Below are positions 49,901 to 57,384 of a stretch of DNA of 64,000 nucleotides, piece after piece. The stretch lies in NCBI GenBank assembly GCA_965223235.1, contig CBDCVV010000022.1, forward strand, positions 310,001-374,000. The letters run 5' to 3'. The position numbers and the translations under genes are program-made. Numbering within the stretch: the stretch's first letter is position 1; each line of letters starts with the position of its first letter. This stretch comes from UBA2589 sp965223235. GTDB lineage: Bacteria > Gemmatimonadota > Gemmatimonadetes > Longimicrobiales > Gaopeijiaceae. A model generated the notes under the pieces. That model saw nothing but the letters and a program-made list of their open reading frames with translations. It did not search any database and was not told the origin of the DNA.

Positions 49901-52073
49901 GCGGGTGGCGGACATCGCTGCCGGTGCGACGAACACGCCGACCACCGTCGCGAATGGTGGCGTAGCGTTGGACCCATTGGACGTCGGTGTGACGACCGTT
50001 TCGGCGTCGGCACCCGGCTACATCCAACAGCCCAACGCGGTAGTGGACGTAACGGTGACGGCGCCAGACATCACGGTCGGGGCGCGCACCGTCGGTAGCG
50101 GACTCGAGAGCTCGTCGACCTTCACCTTGGGCGCCACGGGTCACGGCGGGGTCGACGTCGTGGTTCGAAGTGACGACCCCACCACACTTCTAATCGCACC
50201 CGACGGGGACACCCCCGGCACGGATTCCATCATTGTGGCGATCGCCGACGGAACCAGCCTCGGCTCGTACTTCGTGCAAGGCGTCGAAGGAGCTACCGGC
50301 ACGCCCACGGTGACGGTGTATTCCCCGGGCTTCAACGACGGCACGAATACCATCACGGTGGTCCAGCCCGGTATCATCATTTCTAACCTGGCCACTTCGA
50401 TTACGACACTATCGCCAGATGACCCGTTCTGGGCAGTGGTAGGGTACCCGTCCGGGAGCGGTGTCGTGAGTCAACAGGTCCGAGCGGGAGGCACTCCGGT
50501 CTCCGCAACGTTTACGAGTAGCGACGGAGGGGTTGGGCTCCTCGTCGACACCGCAGGCGCCGCAGTTTCGAGGACCGTGGAGATCCCCGTAGGGGCGACG
50601 AACTCGCCCACTTCGGTGGCGGCGGGTGGCGCGGCTCACGTGCCTCAGAGCGCAGGAGTCACGACGATCTCGGTCGCTGCCGCAGGGTTTGCAACCGTGC
50701 CCAACAGTTCGTTCGACGTAACCGTCACGGCTCCCGACATCGTCGTGAGCCCTCGGACGGTTGGAAGCGGCCTCATGACCACATCGAACGTGCAGCTACT
50801 GGGCAGTGATCACGGTGGTGTCGACGTGATTATCCGCAGCGACGACCCGTCCGTTGTGCAGGTAGCTCCGGACAACGCCACCGCGGGCGCCGACTCCATT
50901 ATCGTCTCCGTTCCCGATGGCTCGACACTGGTCACCTTCTGGGTCCACGGAGTCGAGGCCGCGACCGGCACACCGACCGTGACCGCGATCGCCCCTGGCT
51001 TCAACACCGGATCGGCCACCATGACGATCGTGCAGCCCGGCCTCACGATCAGTGGGCTGTCGAGCAGCACGACGACGATCTCGCCGGACGATGCGTTCAT
51101 CGCCCAGGTCGGCTTCCCATCAGGAAATGGAGTGGTCGGTCAGTCGATTCGAAGCGGCGGAAGTCCGATCACAGTGACCTTCGCTACGGACGACACCGGT
51201 GTGGGCGTCCTTACGGATCTACTCGGCTCCGGATCGAGCCGGACGATCGACATCGCGGTCGGAACGAGCTTCACACCGTCGACGGTCGCACTCGGCGGAG
51301 TCGCGCACGACCCGGTCGGGGCTGGGACCGCGAACATCACGGCGGTGGCTGCGGAAACGGTCGAACAGCCGAATGCAACCGTGGCAGTGACCGTCTCGGC
51401 GCCCGGAATCACGGTAGCGAGCAGGACGGTGGGTGGTGGGCTGCAAACCGGCTCGTTCTTCACGCTTGGGTCGTCGAACCACGGCGGCATCGACGTCGTC
51501 GTGAAGAGTTCTGACCCGTCGACCGTGCAGGTAGCGCTGACAGGCACCTCAGCCGGCGCTGACTCAGTCATTGTTTCGGTGCCGAACGGTGCCTCGACAG
51601 GGGCGTTCTGGGTCCACGGAATGGACGGCACGACCGGTATTCCGACCGTATCGGCGACGGCACCTGGCTTCACAGATGGATCCGGGACGATCACGGTCGT
51701 CCAGCCGGGCATCACGATTGTCCAGCTGGCAGCCAACAACACGGTGGGTGGGGCCGATGACCCGTTCAGAGCGGTGGTCGGCTATCCGGCGGGCCTCGGC
51801 GTCGTCTCTCAGAATGTGAGAACGGGAGGCAACCCGGTTACGGTGACCTTCACGTCGAGTGACGGAGCGATCGGACAACTAACCACGACGGGCGGAACGG
51901 ACACAACACGGACGGCGGTGGTGGCTGTGGGTAACGTCGGCACTCCCACAACCGTCGCAGCTGGCGGCGTCGCATTCGATCCGATCGCGGCGGGAATCGT
52001 GACCGTGAATGCGTCTGCGACCGGATTCGTCCAGACGTCGGGAGCCACTGTCGACGTGACGATCAACCCCTGA
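46944..52073 (+). CDS. 1709-residue repeat lipoprotein (DUF11-like and long repeats)
   Basis: Very large exported protein. ATG 46944 is followed by a lipoprotein signal (LASLLLLGLAGC, Cys19). Residues about 30-530 hold four or five domains with the DUF11/CARDB pattern (NVGDSVTFVLSLVNHGPGPA, SLSIGANAVLSLEVEIPVGA, DTATWSITATADVSG). A Big-like region (about 535-640, PVVTIDAPADSTTFDPGELV) follows, then from about 800 to the end four diverged repeats of 215-225 residues: ITVGARTVGSGLESSSTFTL, GVDVVVRSDDP, GTDSIIV, VQGVEGATGTPTV, VVQPGI, LSPDDPFWAVVGYPSGSGVV and QQVRAGG. These differ from the repeats of the giant lipoproteins at 32-42 kb. No catalytic motif is visible; an adhesive or structural surface role is inferred. 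Two hairpins follow the stop codon. Confidence 0.82.
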   Translation: MSRPTLQLASLLLLGLAGCTDKTTPVDPDPGTPTADLAVTAGANTATPADGDTVTVTIQVSHAGGSNAANATGVSVGHRVGGGATVVGSNTASGTFNAASGIWSVGSLSIGANAVLSLEVEIPVGAGGATIIDSVGVGGASPADLNRGNDSSTVVLQVQPRPIDISLTRSADTSAVNVGDSVTFVLSLVNHGPGPASGIEVLDSLPSAFVSLDQVVSAGSLSGDSLWTIPLVEEGDTATWSITATADVSGAGTSPSAKSGMTAVQQADTLAENDTTSVAVAINAPDVFVSMSASDTSPADGDTVQIGITVTNGSAAGAIDVTGLEVTNLTNGAATILGTTASAGSFDGGSGLWTIGALAVGDSATLSLDAAITVGAGGSSVSDSAWVSALDQGMVNTANDTAVVALTVQPRSVDIEVLKAVDDAQPLPDSTATFTVRVVNNGPGPVSNVTIFDTLAADLTAPDHFVSVGEVVGDSLWLIPLLSQGDTATWTTGVTVAPDVGGGSATNTALLRALDQADTLAANDTASVSVTFPVSTLPVVTIDAPADSTTFDPGELVTLVGTASDAEDGPLSAAIEWSSSLDGVLGSGASFGTDSLSTGVHRLYATVVDSDGGSAVDSIVATIALYSVPVTLNVPFSGTASLPITLSEPAPTGGVTLDVTSDDPSITAAIAPTVFIPAGSQSANATLEGLLPGTTDVRVSNPLYGTVSSQVSVTAELDIARTSFTLGSEFEDDITITFESQGSPISAPTGGLAVTLTPDDGTCVSAPNQITIPQGQISTTAAVTYGGIATLPCTSFLRASSGTVTPDSVEVTIVEPPTIALGTRTVAAGHQTSTTYTLGVANHGGIDLVLRSSDASLFQVAPDNGTLGTDSIIVSVPDGSSVGTFWLQGVEGATGTPQIEAIAPGFAFGSANVTVLQPGLSLTSSLSSATTTLSPDDPFLAVAGYPSGNSVIPQQVRPGSPPVQVTFTSSAPAVAVVADSSGSGASRVADIAAGATNTPTTVANGGVALDPLDVGVTTVSASAPGYIQQPNAVVDVTVTAPDITVGARTVGSGLESSSTFTLGATGHGGVDVVVRSDDPTTLLIAPDGDTPGTDSIIVAIADGTSLGSYFVQGVEGATGTPTVTVYSPGFNDGTNTITVVQPGIIISNLATSITTLSPDDPFWAVVGYPSGSGVVSQQVRAGGTPVSATFTSSDGGVGLLVDTAGAAVSRTVEIPVGATNSPTSVAAGGAAHVPQSAGVTTISVAAAGFATVPNSSFDVTVTAPDIVVSPRTVGSGLMTTSNVQLLGSDHGGVDVIIRSDDPSVVQVAPDNATAGADSIIVSVPDGSTLVTFWVHGVEAATGTPTVTAIAPGFNTGSATMTIVQPGLTISGLSSSTTTISPDDAFIAQVGFPSGNGVVGQSIRSGGSPITVTFATDDTGVGVLTDLLGSGSSRTIDIAVGTSFTPSTVALGGVAHDPVGAGTANITAVAAETVEQPNATVAVTVSAPGITVASRTVGGGLQTGSFFTLGSSNHGGIDVVVKSSDPSTVQVALTGTSAGADSVIVSVPNGASTGAFWVHGMDGTTGIPTVSATAPGFTDGSGTITVVQPGITIVQLAANNTVGGADDPFRAVVGYPAGLGVVSQNVRTGGNPVTVTFTSSDGAIGQLTTTGGTDTTRTAVVAVGNVGTPTTVAAGGVAFDPIAAGIVTVNASATGFVQTSGATVDVTINP

Positions 52074-52083
52074 CGGATTCCTA

Positions 52084-52125
52084 AGCTACCCCCGACCGGC
52101 GAGAACTCGCTGGTCGGGGGTAGCT
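52084..52125 (+). terminator. Long hairpin after the 1709-residue lipoprotein gene
   Basis: AGCTACCCCCGACC (52084-52097) pairs with its complement (52112-52125). The stem continues inward through a G-T pair and GCGA/TCGC to loop GAAC (52103-52106), about 19 pairs in all. It begins 11 bases after the stop codon. There is no T-run after it. Confidence 0.6.
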
Positions 52126-52133
52126 GGCCTTGT

Positions 52134-52159
52134 AAAGTGGACAGCCGTGGTCCACTTTT
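52134..52159 (+). terminator. Second hairpin with T-tract
   Basis: AAAGTGGAC (52134-52142), loop AGCCGTG, GTCCACTTT (52150-52158), then T and A: a 9-bp stem ending in TTTT, as in a rho-independent terminator. It stands 8 bases after the first hairpin and about 40 bases before the next gene, so it could alternatively be an operator for that gene. Confidence 0.6.
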
Positions 52160-52186
52160 ATAGTGAGGGATCTAGGGACCGTAACT

Positions 52187-52192
52187 AGGAGG
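52187..52192 (+). promoter_or_regulatory. Strong ribosome binding site AGGAGG
   Basis: AGGAGG ends 5 bases before GTG 52198, which makes this GTG a better start than the GTG at 52192 that overlaps the site itself. Confidence 0.65.
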
Positions 52193-52197
52193 TGCTC

Positions 52198-53538
52198 GTG
52201 CGTCGGAGTCGCCCGATGTTCTTGGCGTTCGCGCTCGGGTGTGGGCTGGTGGCGTTCGCGCCTGCCGACCAAAGGGTACCGTCGAGCACCCCGCCCTCTA
52301 GCATGCTCGCAGACACCGTCGACCCCGTTGCCATACTCCTCGACCGCCTCAACGCCGGGGAGGTCGAGCTGGCCTACGACACGCTGTGGGGGTACTTGCC
52401 GTCTGTCTTGGAAGAGCTGGACATCCCGGTATCGTCTCAGTCCTTGGTCTTTTCAAAGACAAGCCTCCAAACACAGGAGATCGAGCCACACAGGCCCCGG
52501 GCGATCTACTTCAACGACGATGTGTATGTCGGATTCGTGTTGGACGGCATCGCGCTGGAAATCGCGAGTATCGATCCTGACGACGGCGTGGTCTTTTACA
52601 CGATCGACCAGAGCGTTCAGGATCGAGTCGCACTCGCCCGGGACGAGCTTGCTTGCTTTACGTGCCACACGCAGCAGGGCGTTCTGGGGGTGCACATGAC
52701 GTCGGTGGTCCCGGATCGGAGGGGAGACGTGATCAGCACGATCTCTTGGGACATGCCGACCCAAGATCGAACCCCGATGAGTGAACGGTTCGGAGGCTGG
52801 TACGTCACCGGGCGACACTCGCTGCCTCATGCGGGGAACGTCATGGCTGACGTCGCTGTCACAACGATCGCCGACGAGAAAGAATTCGCGCGGGACTTCG
52901 ATACCTCTGTCGGAGCTAACGTCACGAGCCTGGAGGATCGGTTCTACGAACCGTTCTACATGACCCAAGGCAGCGATATCGTGGCACTCTTGATCCTGGC
53001 ACATCAGACACACCTCCACAATCGGATTACCCTAGCAGCTGATCTCACGAATGAGGCCCTGCAGGAGCTTGAGTACGCTCGCCTCGTCCGAGGGGCAGAC
53101 GACGCACAAGGGTTGTCGGTTTCTTCGGACGAAAAGGTTACCTCTGCAGCGCGCACACTCGCCCGCGCGCTCCTCTTCCACAGGGCGGCCCCCATCGGGC
53201 AGGTCGAAAGCGGGGGCACCTTCCGAGAGGACTTCGAGTCTTTGGGCCCCTTCGACTCGAAGGGGCGATCACTGAGGGACCTGTCACTCGACGGACAGCT
53301 ATTCGAGTACCCTCTGAGCTTCCTGATCTACACGGATGCGTTCGATGCGCTCCCCGAGATCACGTTGGGGCGCACGTACGCCGCGATCCACGAGCTTCTC
53401 TCCACAGATGTCGACAATCCGGACTTCCCGTTGCTGAACACGGAGTCGCGCACGGCGATCCACGAGATCCTCCTGGAAACGAAGCCGTCCTACGCCGACT
53501 TCGTAGCGTCCTTGGGGTCCGCAGGAGATCCGGGATGA
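52198..53538 (+). CDS. Exported monohaem c-type protein of unknown function
   Basis: A 446-residue exported protein; AGGAGG lies 5 bases before the GTG. The signal peptide reads MFLAFALGCGLVAFA. A single haem-attachment motif CFTCH (Cys153, Cys156, His157) lies in DELACFTCHTQQG, so one covalently bound haem c is expected in the periplasm. The N-terminal half contains VFSKTSLQTQEIEPHRPRAIYFNDDVYVGFV and the second half PFYMTQGSDIVALLILAHQTHLHNRI, GGTFREDFESLGPFDSKGRS and RTAIHEILLETKPSY. I associate this layout with uncharacterised secreted cytochrome-like proteins. His, Met or Tyr of the C-terminal half could be the distal ligand. The NsrR-like regulator gene follows by 42 bases, which suggests co-transcription. 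Confidence 0.78.
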   Translation: MRRSRPMFLAFALGCGLVAFAPADQRVPSSTPPSSMLADTVDPVAILLDRLNAGEVELAYDTLWGYLPSVLEELDIPVSSQSLVFSKTSLQTQEIEPHRPRAIYFNDDVYVGFVLDGIALEIASIDPDDGVVFYTIDQSVQDRVALARDELACFTCHTQQGVLGVHMTSVVPDRRGDVISTISWDMPTQDRTPMSERFGGWYVTGRHSLPHAGNVMADVAVTTIADEKEFARDFDTSVGANVTSLEDRFYEPFYMTQGSDIVALLILAHQTHLHNRITLAADLTNEALQELEYARLVRGADDAQGLSVSSDEKVTSAARTLARALLFHRAAPIGQVESGGTFREDFESLGPFDSKGRSLRDLSLDGQLFEYPLSFLIYTDAFDALPEITLGRTYAAIHELLSTDVDNPDFPLLNTESRTAIHEILLETKPSYADFVASLGSAGDPG

Positions 53539-53580
53539 TGCCTGCAGCTCCACCGCGCCCGACGGCCGCATGGGAATCTC

Positions 53581-54033
53581 GTGCATCTCGCTGAACGAAC
53601 AGATGTCGGCCTGCGAGTGCTCATCACGCTCGGGGCGCACTCAACAGAACGCCTACAAGTCGAGCGGATCGCCGCGGCTCACGGTCTCTCGTTCACCCAC
53701 CTGCAAAAGGTGGTCCGGGCCCTCGAGCGGGCCGGCCTGGTGCGAACATTCCGAGGACGTTCTGGGGGCGTCACTCTGGCGTGCGCAGCGGACGACATCA
53801 CAATCGGAGCCGTGGTACGGGCCATGGAGCCTCACCTCGAAATCGTAGCGTGCTTTCAGGAAGGAGAGAGCGGGTGCGCCCTGCAGGGGAGCTGTTCCCT
53901 CTCAGGCCTGCTCTACCGCGCGAGGAGCGCATTCTTCCACGAACTCGACGAGACGACGCTCGGTGACATCGTCCGCACGACGCACCACCCGATGTTTGGA
54001 GCGGCAGCGCAATTGGTCCAAATCGGTCGCTAG
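53581..54033 (+). CDS. Rrf2-family regulator, NsrR-like with three Cys
   Basis: A 150-residue Rrf2 protein. DNA-binding part: RTDVGLRVLITLGAH, QVERIAAAHGLSFTHLQKVV and AGLVRTFRGRSGGVTLA. Three cysteines (Cys91, Cys99, Cys105 in VACFQEGESGCALQGSC) sit where NsrR binds its iron-sulfur cluster, so nitric-oxide sensing is likely. NsrR normally represses NO-defence genes; no flavohaemoglobin or NO reductase is adjacent, and the closest gene is the secreted monohaem protein upstream. The GTG start at 53581 keeps the family N-terminus (HLAERTDVGLRVL); the frame also opens at other starts upstream without support. IscR differs in Cys spacing, so NsrR is favoured. Confidence 0.85.
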   Translation: MHLAERTDVGLRVLITLGAHSTERLQVERIAAAHGLSFTHLQKVVRALERAGLVRTFRGRSGGVTLACAADDITIGAVVRAMEPHLEIVACFQEGESGCALQGSCSLSGLLYRARSAFFHELDETTLGDIVRTTHHPMFGAAAQLVQIGR

Positions 54034-54127
54034 CTGGTCGAAGGAAGACCCAGTGCGCTCTCGCTGGTGATGCAGAATCGGCGTAGGCCCCGTATCATCT
54101 CGCTCCGATCCCTAAGGTCAGCAGGCC

Positions 54128-54910
54128 GTGGCTCCATCTGCAGATATAACCGAACAATCACGACCGATGTTCGACGACCCCGCCATCGCGGACTACTACG
54201 CTCGTCTCCCGATCATGGCGTCCGAGGTGATGTTGTTCCTCACGCGCCTGGAAGACTTTCGCGACAAGTCCGTGCTCGATTTGGGTGTCGGCTCCGGTCG
54301 TACGACGCAGTATCTTCTCCCATTTGCCTCACGCTATGTCGGTGTCGACTACTCCCAGACGATGTTGTCCAGGTGTAGCCAGCGGTTCCCAAACGCGACG
54401 CTGCTTCTGGACGACGTCCGGGAGCTGAGCGCACTGCAGGACGAACGGTTCGACTTCGTCCTGGCTTCCTTCAACTTGGTGGACGGGTTCTCTGCCGCGG
54501 ATCGCAGCAAGATCTTCCTCGCCGCCCGCCGCCATACACAACCGACTGGAATCTTCGCATTCTCGTCACACAACCGGAGCTTCGACGGGCACCCATCGCA
54601 TCCGATACCTGAGTGGAGTCGCAACCCGGTGACCCTTGTGGCGAATCTACTTCGCCACCGCCGCGAGATGGCAAACTACCGAAGAACGAAACCCCAAGAG
54701 GAGTACTCGGAGGAGTACGCCATCTTGTGCGATCCCGCGGGCGGATGGCAGACCCTATCGTATCACATCGATCGAACGCATCAGGAGGCACAGGTTCGAC
54801 GTCATGGTTTCAACGTGACCAGCGTGATCGACTCTCAAGGCAAACTTCTCCCTCCAGATGACCTCAGTGAGCAGAGCCCGCAACTGTATTACGTCTGTGA
54901 ACCTGCCTAG
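54128..54910 (+). CDS. Class I SAM-dependent methyltransferase
   Basis: A 260-residue cytoplasmic methyltransferase with a Rossmann SAM site: motif I VLDLGVGSGRTTQYL (about 49-63), acidic end of strand 2 YVGVDYSQTML, motif II-like DDVRELSAL and motif IV FDFVLASFNLVDGFS (motif residues about 118-132), followed by FLAARRHTQPTGIFAFSSHNRS. The C-terminal part (QPYS-like EEYSEEYAILCDPAGGWQTL) may form the substrate lid. GTG 54128 is the start in use. The substrate is not evident. It is followed by an uncharacterised anchored-protein gene 50 bases on, and the strand is shared with the NsrR-like gene upstream. Confidence 0.85.
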   Translation: MAPSADITEQSRPMFDDPAIADYYARLPIMASEVMLFLTRLEDFRDKSVLDLGVGSGRTTQYLLPFASRYVGVDYSQTMLSRCSQRFPNATLLLDDVRELSALQDERFDFVLASFNLVDGFSAADRSKIFLAARRHTQPTGIFAFSSHNRSFDGHPSHPIPEWSRNPVTLVANLLRHRREMANYRRTKPQEEYSEEYAILCDPAGGWQTLSYHIDRTHQEAQVRRHGFNVTSVIDSQGKLLPPDDLSEQSPQLYYVCEPA

Positions 54911-54960
54911 CATCGGAGTCCCAGATCGACCCTCACGACTCGACCGAGCCTATTCTCTTC

Positions 54961-55755
54961 TTGCGAACGACGCTGGCGAGCAGCCTCCGTCGACAACTCC
55001 GTCGCGTATGGCATCGAGCGCGCCCCAGTAGGCGTTTCGCGAAGCGTTTGGGCATCGGCTGTTTGATCGCAGTGCTGTCGCTCGCGACATGCTCCTACGG
55101 GGTCGATTCGTCCACTCTCACCGCGGCGTGGGGCACCCCCATCGACGCGACGAGCGGCGACGCTGCTCGTGTGCTCACTCGCGGCATCGAGATCCTCCGG
55201 CGCTCGTCCGAGACCGGAGTGGTTCGGATCTCTATCACTGAAGCGGAAGCGACTTCCGCGCTGAGCATCGGTCTCCTGGTAGGCGATATCACTCAAGTCG
55301 TGGGACGGATCCCGGCGCACGAAATTCAAGCGGTAAGCGATCTCGACGCCCTGAGAGAGCTGATTTGGTCGGAGGCAGAGCGCCAACGAGCTGAGCTAGC
55401 ACAGCGATCGGGGTGGTGGGCACGGGCGCTCTCGACCCTTGACCCGAAAATCCGCACGGGTGACGTGCAGGTCCGGTTCGAGCGGACCGGAGAGATCGTC
55501 GCCGCCGGTTACGTACAGGCTTGGCGCTTTCGACTACCTGGATTGTTAGTCGCAGCCCCAGCCGCGAGCGAGGGGACGATGACTCTCGATTTCGTATCAG
55601 GCCGCCTCGGGCGCATGCCCCTTCCGGAACCAGTCTTCGATTGGTTGGGTCGGGCGATCGCTGGCGGTGTTCTACTCGGAGACGAATACGTACAGGTCAC
55701 TGAGATCTCGGTCGCCGACGGATCAATGACCCTCTCCGCGCGCCTTGCCCGGTAG
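54961..55755 (+). CDS. Hypothetical membrane-anchored protein
   Basis: A 264-residue protein with a basic N-terminus (SSLRRQLRRVWHRARPSRR) and one hydrophobic segment (LGIGCLIAVLSLATCSYG, about 30-47), so it is probably a signal anchor or lipoprotein facing out. The mature part contains GVVRISITEAEATSALSIGL, HEIQAVSDLDALRELIW, RTGDVQVRFERTGEIVAAGY and MTLDFVSGRLGRMPLPEPVFDWLG. The pattern of amphipathic strands loosely recalls lipid-handling YpmS/LmeA-like domains, but I cannot assign a family. TTG 54961 is the frame start and is weakly supported. Convergent with the cupin gene 25 bases downstream. Confidence 0.55.
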   Translation: MRTTLASSLRRQLRRVWHRARPSRRFAKRLGIGCLIAVLSLATCSYGVDSSTLTAAWGTPIDATSGDAARVLTRGIEILRRSSETGVVRISITEAEATSALSIGLLVGDITQVVGRIPAHEIQAVSDLDALRELIWSEAERQRAELAQRSGWWARALSTLDPKIRTGDVQVRFERTGEIVAAGYVQAWRFRLPGLLVAAPAASEGTMTLDFVSGRLGRMPLPEPVFDWLGRAIAGGVLLGDEYVQVTEISVADGSMTLSARLAR

Positions 55756-55780
55756 GCCAGCGTCCGAACACTGACTGCCT

Positions 55781-56218
55781 CTAGATCAATCTCGCGGCAA
55801 TCTGCGAAGGGTGCCGCAAGATGAAGTGCTTTCGGATATACTCCGGCACATGCCAGTGGGCGACCGTTCCGAAAGGGAAATAGAACATGCTTCCCGCCGT
55901 CAGGTGCTCTTCCACTCCATTGATCTCGACGAAAGCCTCCCCCTCGATGATCGTGATGACCTCGTCCACATAGTAGACCCACTTGAAGCGACCTGCTGTG
56001 CAGTCCCACGCCCCGAAGCTCATGCCGCGATCACTCGTCTCCCCGAACTCGCACACCCTCGCGACGGGGGAACCCTCACGGACGTGCTGCGGGTTCAGAG
56101 GCTGCGGATTCCAGATACCGTCTCGACCAGGAGCCCGTCCATGCTCCGGGCTAGCACCGCGGACATGTACGAGTCGCACATATTTTTGCGCGAGCCGGCT
56201 CAAGATGGTTCGAAGCAT
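55781..56218 (-). CDS. Cupin-domain protein (Cupin_3/DUF861-like)
   Basis: Small cytoplasmic beta-barrel protein of 145 residues or fewer. The cupin core fits the EutQ/DUF861 branch: FGAWDCTAGRFKWVYYVDEVITIIEGEAFVEI in overlapping blocks, GSMFYFPFGTVAHWHVPEYI and a terminal RKHFILRHP. The motif W.C.aG.f.W.y..DE is conserved in that branch, whose function is mostly unknown; the Glu in VDEV and His residues near AHWHV could hold a metal. ATG 56218 is the longest start, but DUF861 proteins are usually 110-130 residues, so GTG 56179 is possible. It diverges from the sulfotransferase gene by 164 bases in which I see no clear promoter. Confidence 0.75.
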   Translation of the reverse strand: MLRTILSRLAQKYVRLVHVRGASPEHGRAPGRDGIWNPQPLNPQHVREGSPVARVCEFGETSDRGMSFGAWDCTAGRFKWVYYVDEVITIIEGEAFVEINGVEEHLTAGSMFYFPFGTVAHWHVPEYIRKHFILRHPSQIAARLI

Positions 56219-56382
56219 TGGATCCCCGTGACCCGAAGGCCGGTGAAGCTTCCCCGCGCTGGGGAACGATCATGTTCAATCATACGCGAGGAGTGCTCGA
56301 CGCTCCACCTTGACCGCTCCTTCGAGGCGGGGGAGCTTCGTCAGTCGAGCTCGTCCGCAGAAGACCGGGGCTGCTGAAGCTG

Positions 56383-57384
56383 ATGAACGTCACCGACTCA
56401 AGCGAACATGGGAATCCCCGTGAATTCGTCTTCATTATCGGCGCCCCGAGGAGTGGGACGACGTGGCTGCATCTCATGATGGGAGCCCACCCCGAAATTG
56501 CTACAGGTCAGGAGAGCCAACTATTCGAAGGGTATCTCTCGGCATTCGCCCGTCGCTGGCAGGAAGAGCTCGACTGGCCGGAATCGGAAGAGGTGCGGAA
56601 ACACGGGATCTCGTCATACCTAACCGATGAAGAGTTCACCGCTCTCCTTCGACACGTCGCGATCAGAGTTCTCTCCCGCGTTGCAGACGAGAAGCCCAAT
56701 GCGACTCATATTCTCGAGAAGTCACCGAACAACGCGTTCCACACGGCACTGATCCACCGATGCCTTCCCGAGGTGCGCTTCATTCACGTGGTCCGAGACG
56801 GGCGTGATGTGGCCACGTCGATGATGAAGGCGAGCCAAGGATGGGGACGCTCCTGGGCTCCCGCGAGGGTAGACGATGCGGCCGCCTCCTGGGTCAGGTC
56901 AGTCCGAGAAGCACAAAGCACGCGTGCCTTCACCGAGCGATACGTCGAGGTGAGATACGAGGCCCTGCTGAACGATGGAGTCTCTGAGCTGTTGAGAATG
57001 TTCGACTTCGCCGGCGTCTCCGCCTCCCCCGAACAGGCGCGCCGAATCTACGACGATTTCAGCTTTGAGAAGGTAAAGTCAGGAGCCTACCAACGTTCCG
57101 TCTTCGCCAGTCCGGGTGTATCCGCCGCATCGGGGACCGAAGCGAGACAGGAGCCCCCTGACTTCTTCCGTAAGGGAGTCGCGGGGGACTGGCAGCAGAG
57201 CTTATCGGAAAGCCAGCTTCGATCCTTCAACTGGGTAGCCGGAGAGCTTCTCGCCGAGCTCGGGTATGCCACAGCGGAATCCACGTTCGTCAAGCGCGAG
57301 CCAGCGTCCCTGAGGTGGCGGTCGTTCCGACACAAGTTACGTCGACGGCTCGCTAGCGCAGGTCGGTCGATTCTCGGGGGCTGA
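56383..57384 (+). CDS. Sulfotransferase family protein
   Basis: PAPS-dependent sulfotransferase of 333 residues. The 5'-phosphosulfate loop GAPRSGTTWL (about 20-29) and the 3'-phosphate motif FIHVVRDGRDVATSMM (Arg138 to about Ser146) are both intact. The helix following (YLSAFARRWQEELDWPESEE) and the LEKSPNNAFHTALI motif fit bacterial Stf0/Sulfotransfer_3-type enzymes. It would transfer sulfate to a carbohydrate, lipid or peptide in the cytoplasm. The last 32 bases overlap the antisense end of the downstream alpha/beta-hydrolase gene. A sulfatase is encoded elsewhere in the window, but not linked to this gene. Confidence 0.9.
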   Translation: MNVTDSSEHGNPREFVFIIGAPRSGTTWLHLMMGAHPEIATGQESQLFEGYLSAFARRWQEELDWPESEEVRKHGISSYLTDEEFTALLRHVAIRVLSRVADEKPNATHILEKSPNNAFHTALIHRCLPEVRFIHVVRDGRDVATSMMKASQGWGRSWAPARVDDAAASWVRSVREAQSTRAFTERYVEVRYEALLNDGVSELLRMFDFAGVSASPEQARRIYDDFSFEKVKSGAYQRSVFASPGVSAASGTEARQEPPDFFRKGVAGDWQQSLSESQLRSFNWVAGELLAELGYATAESTFVKREPASLRWRSFRHKLRRRLASAGRSILGG

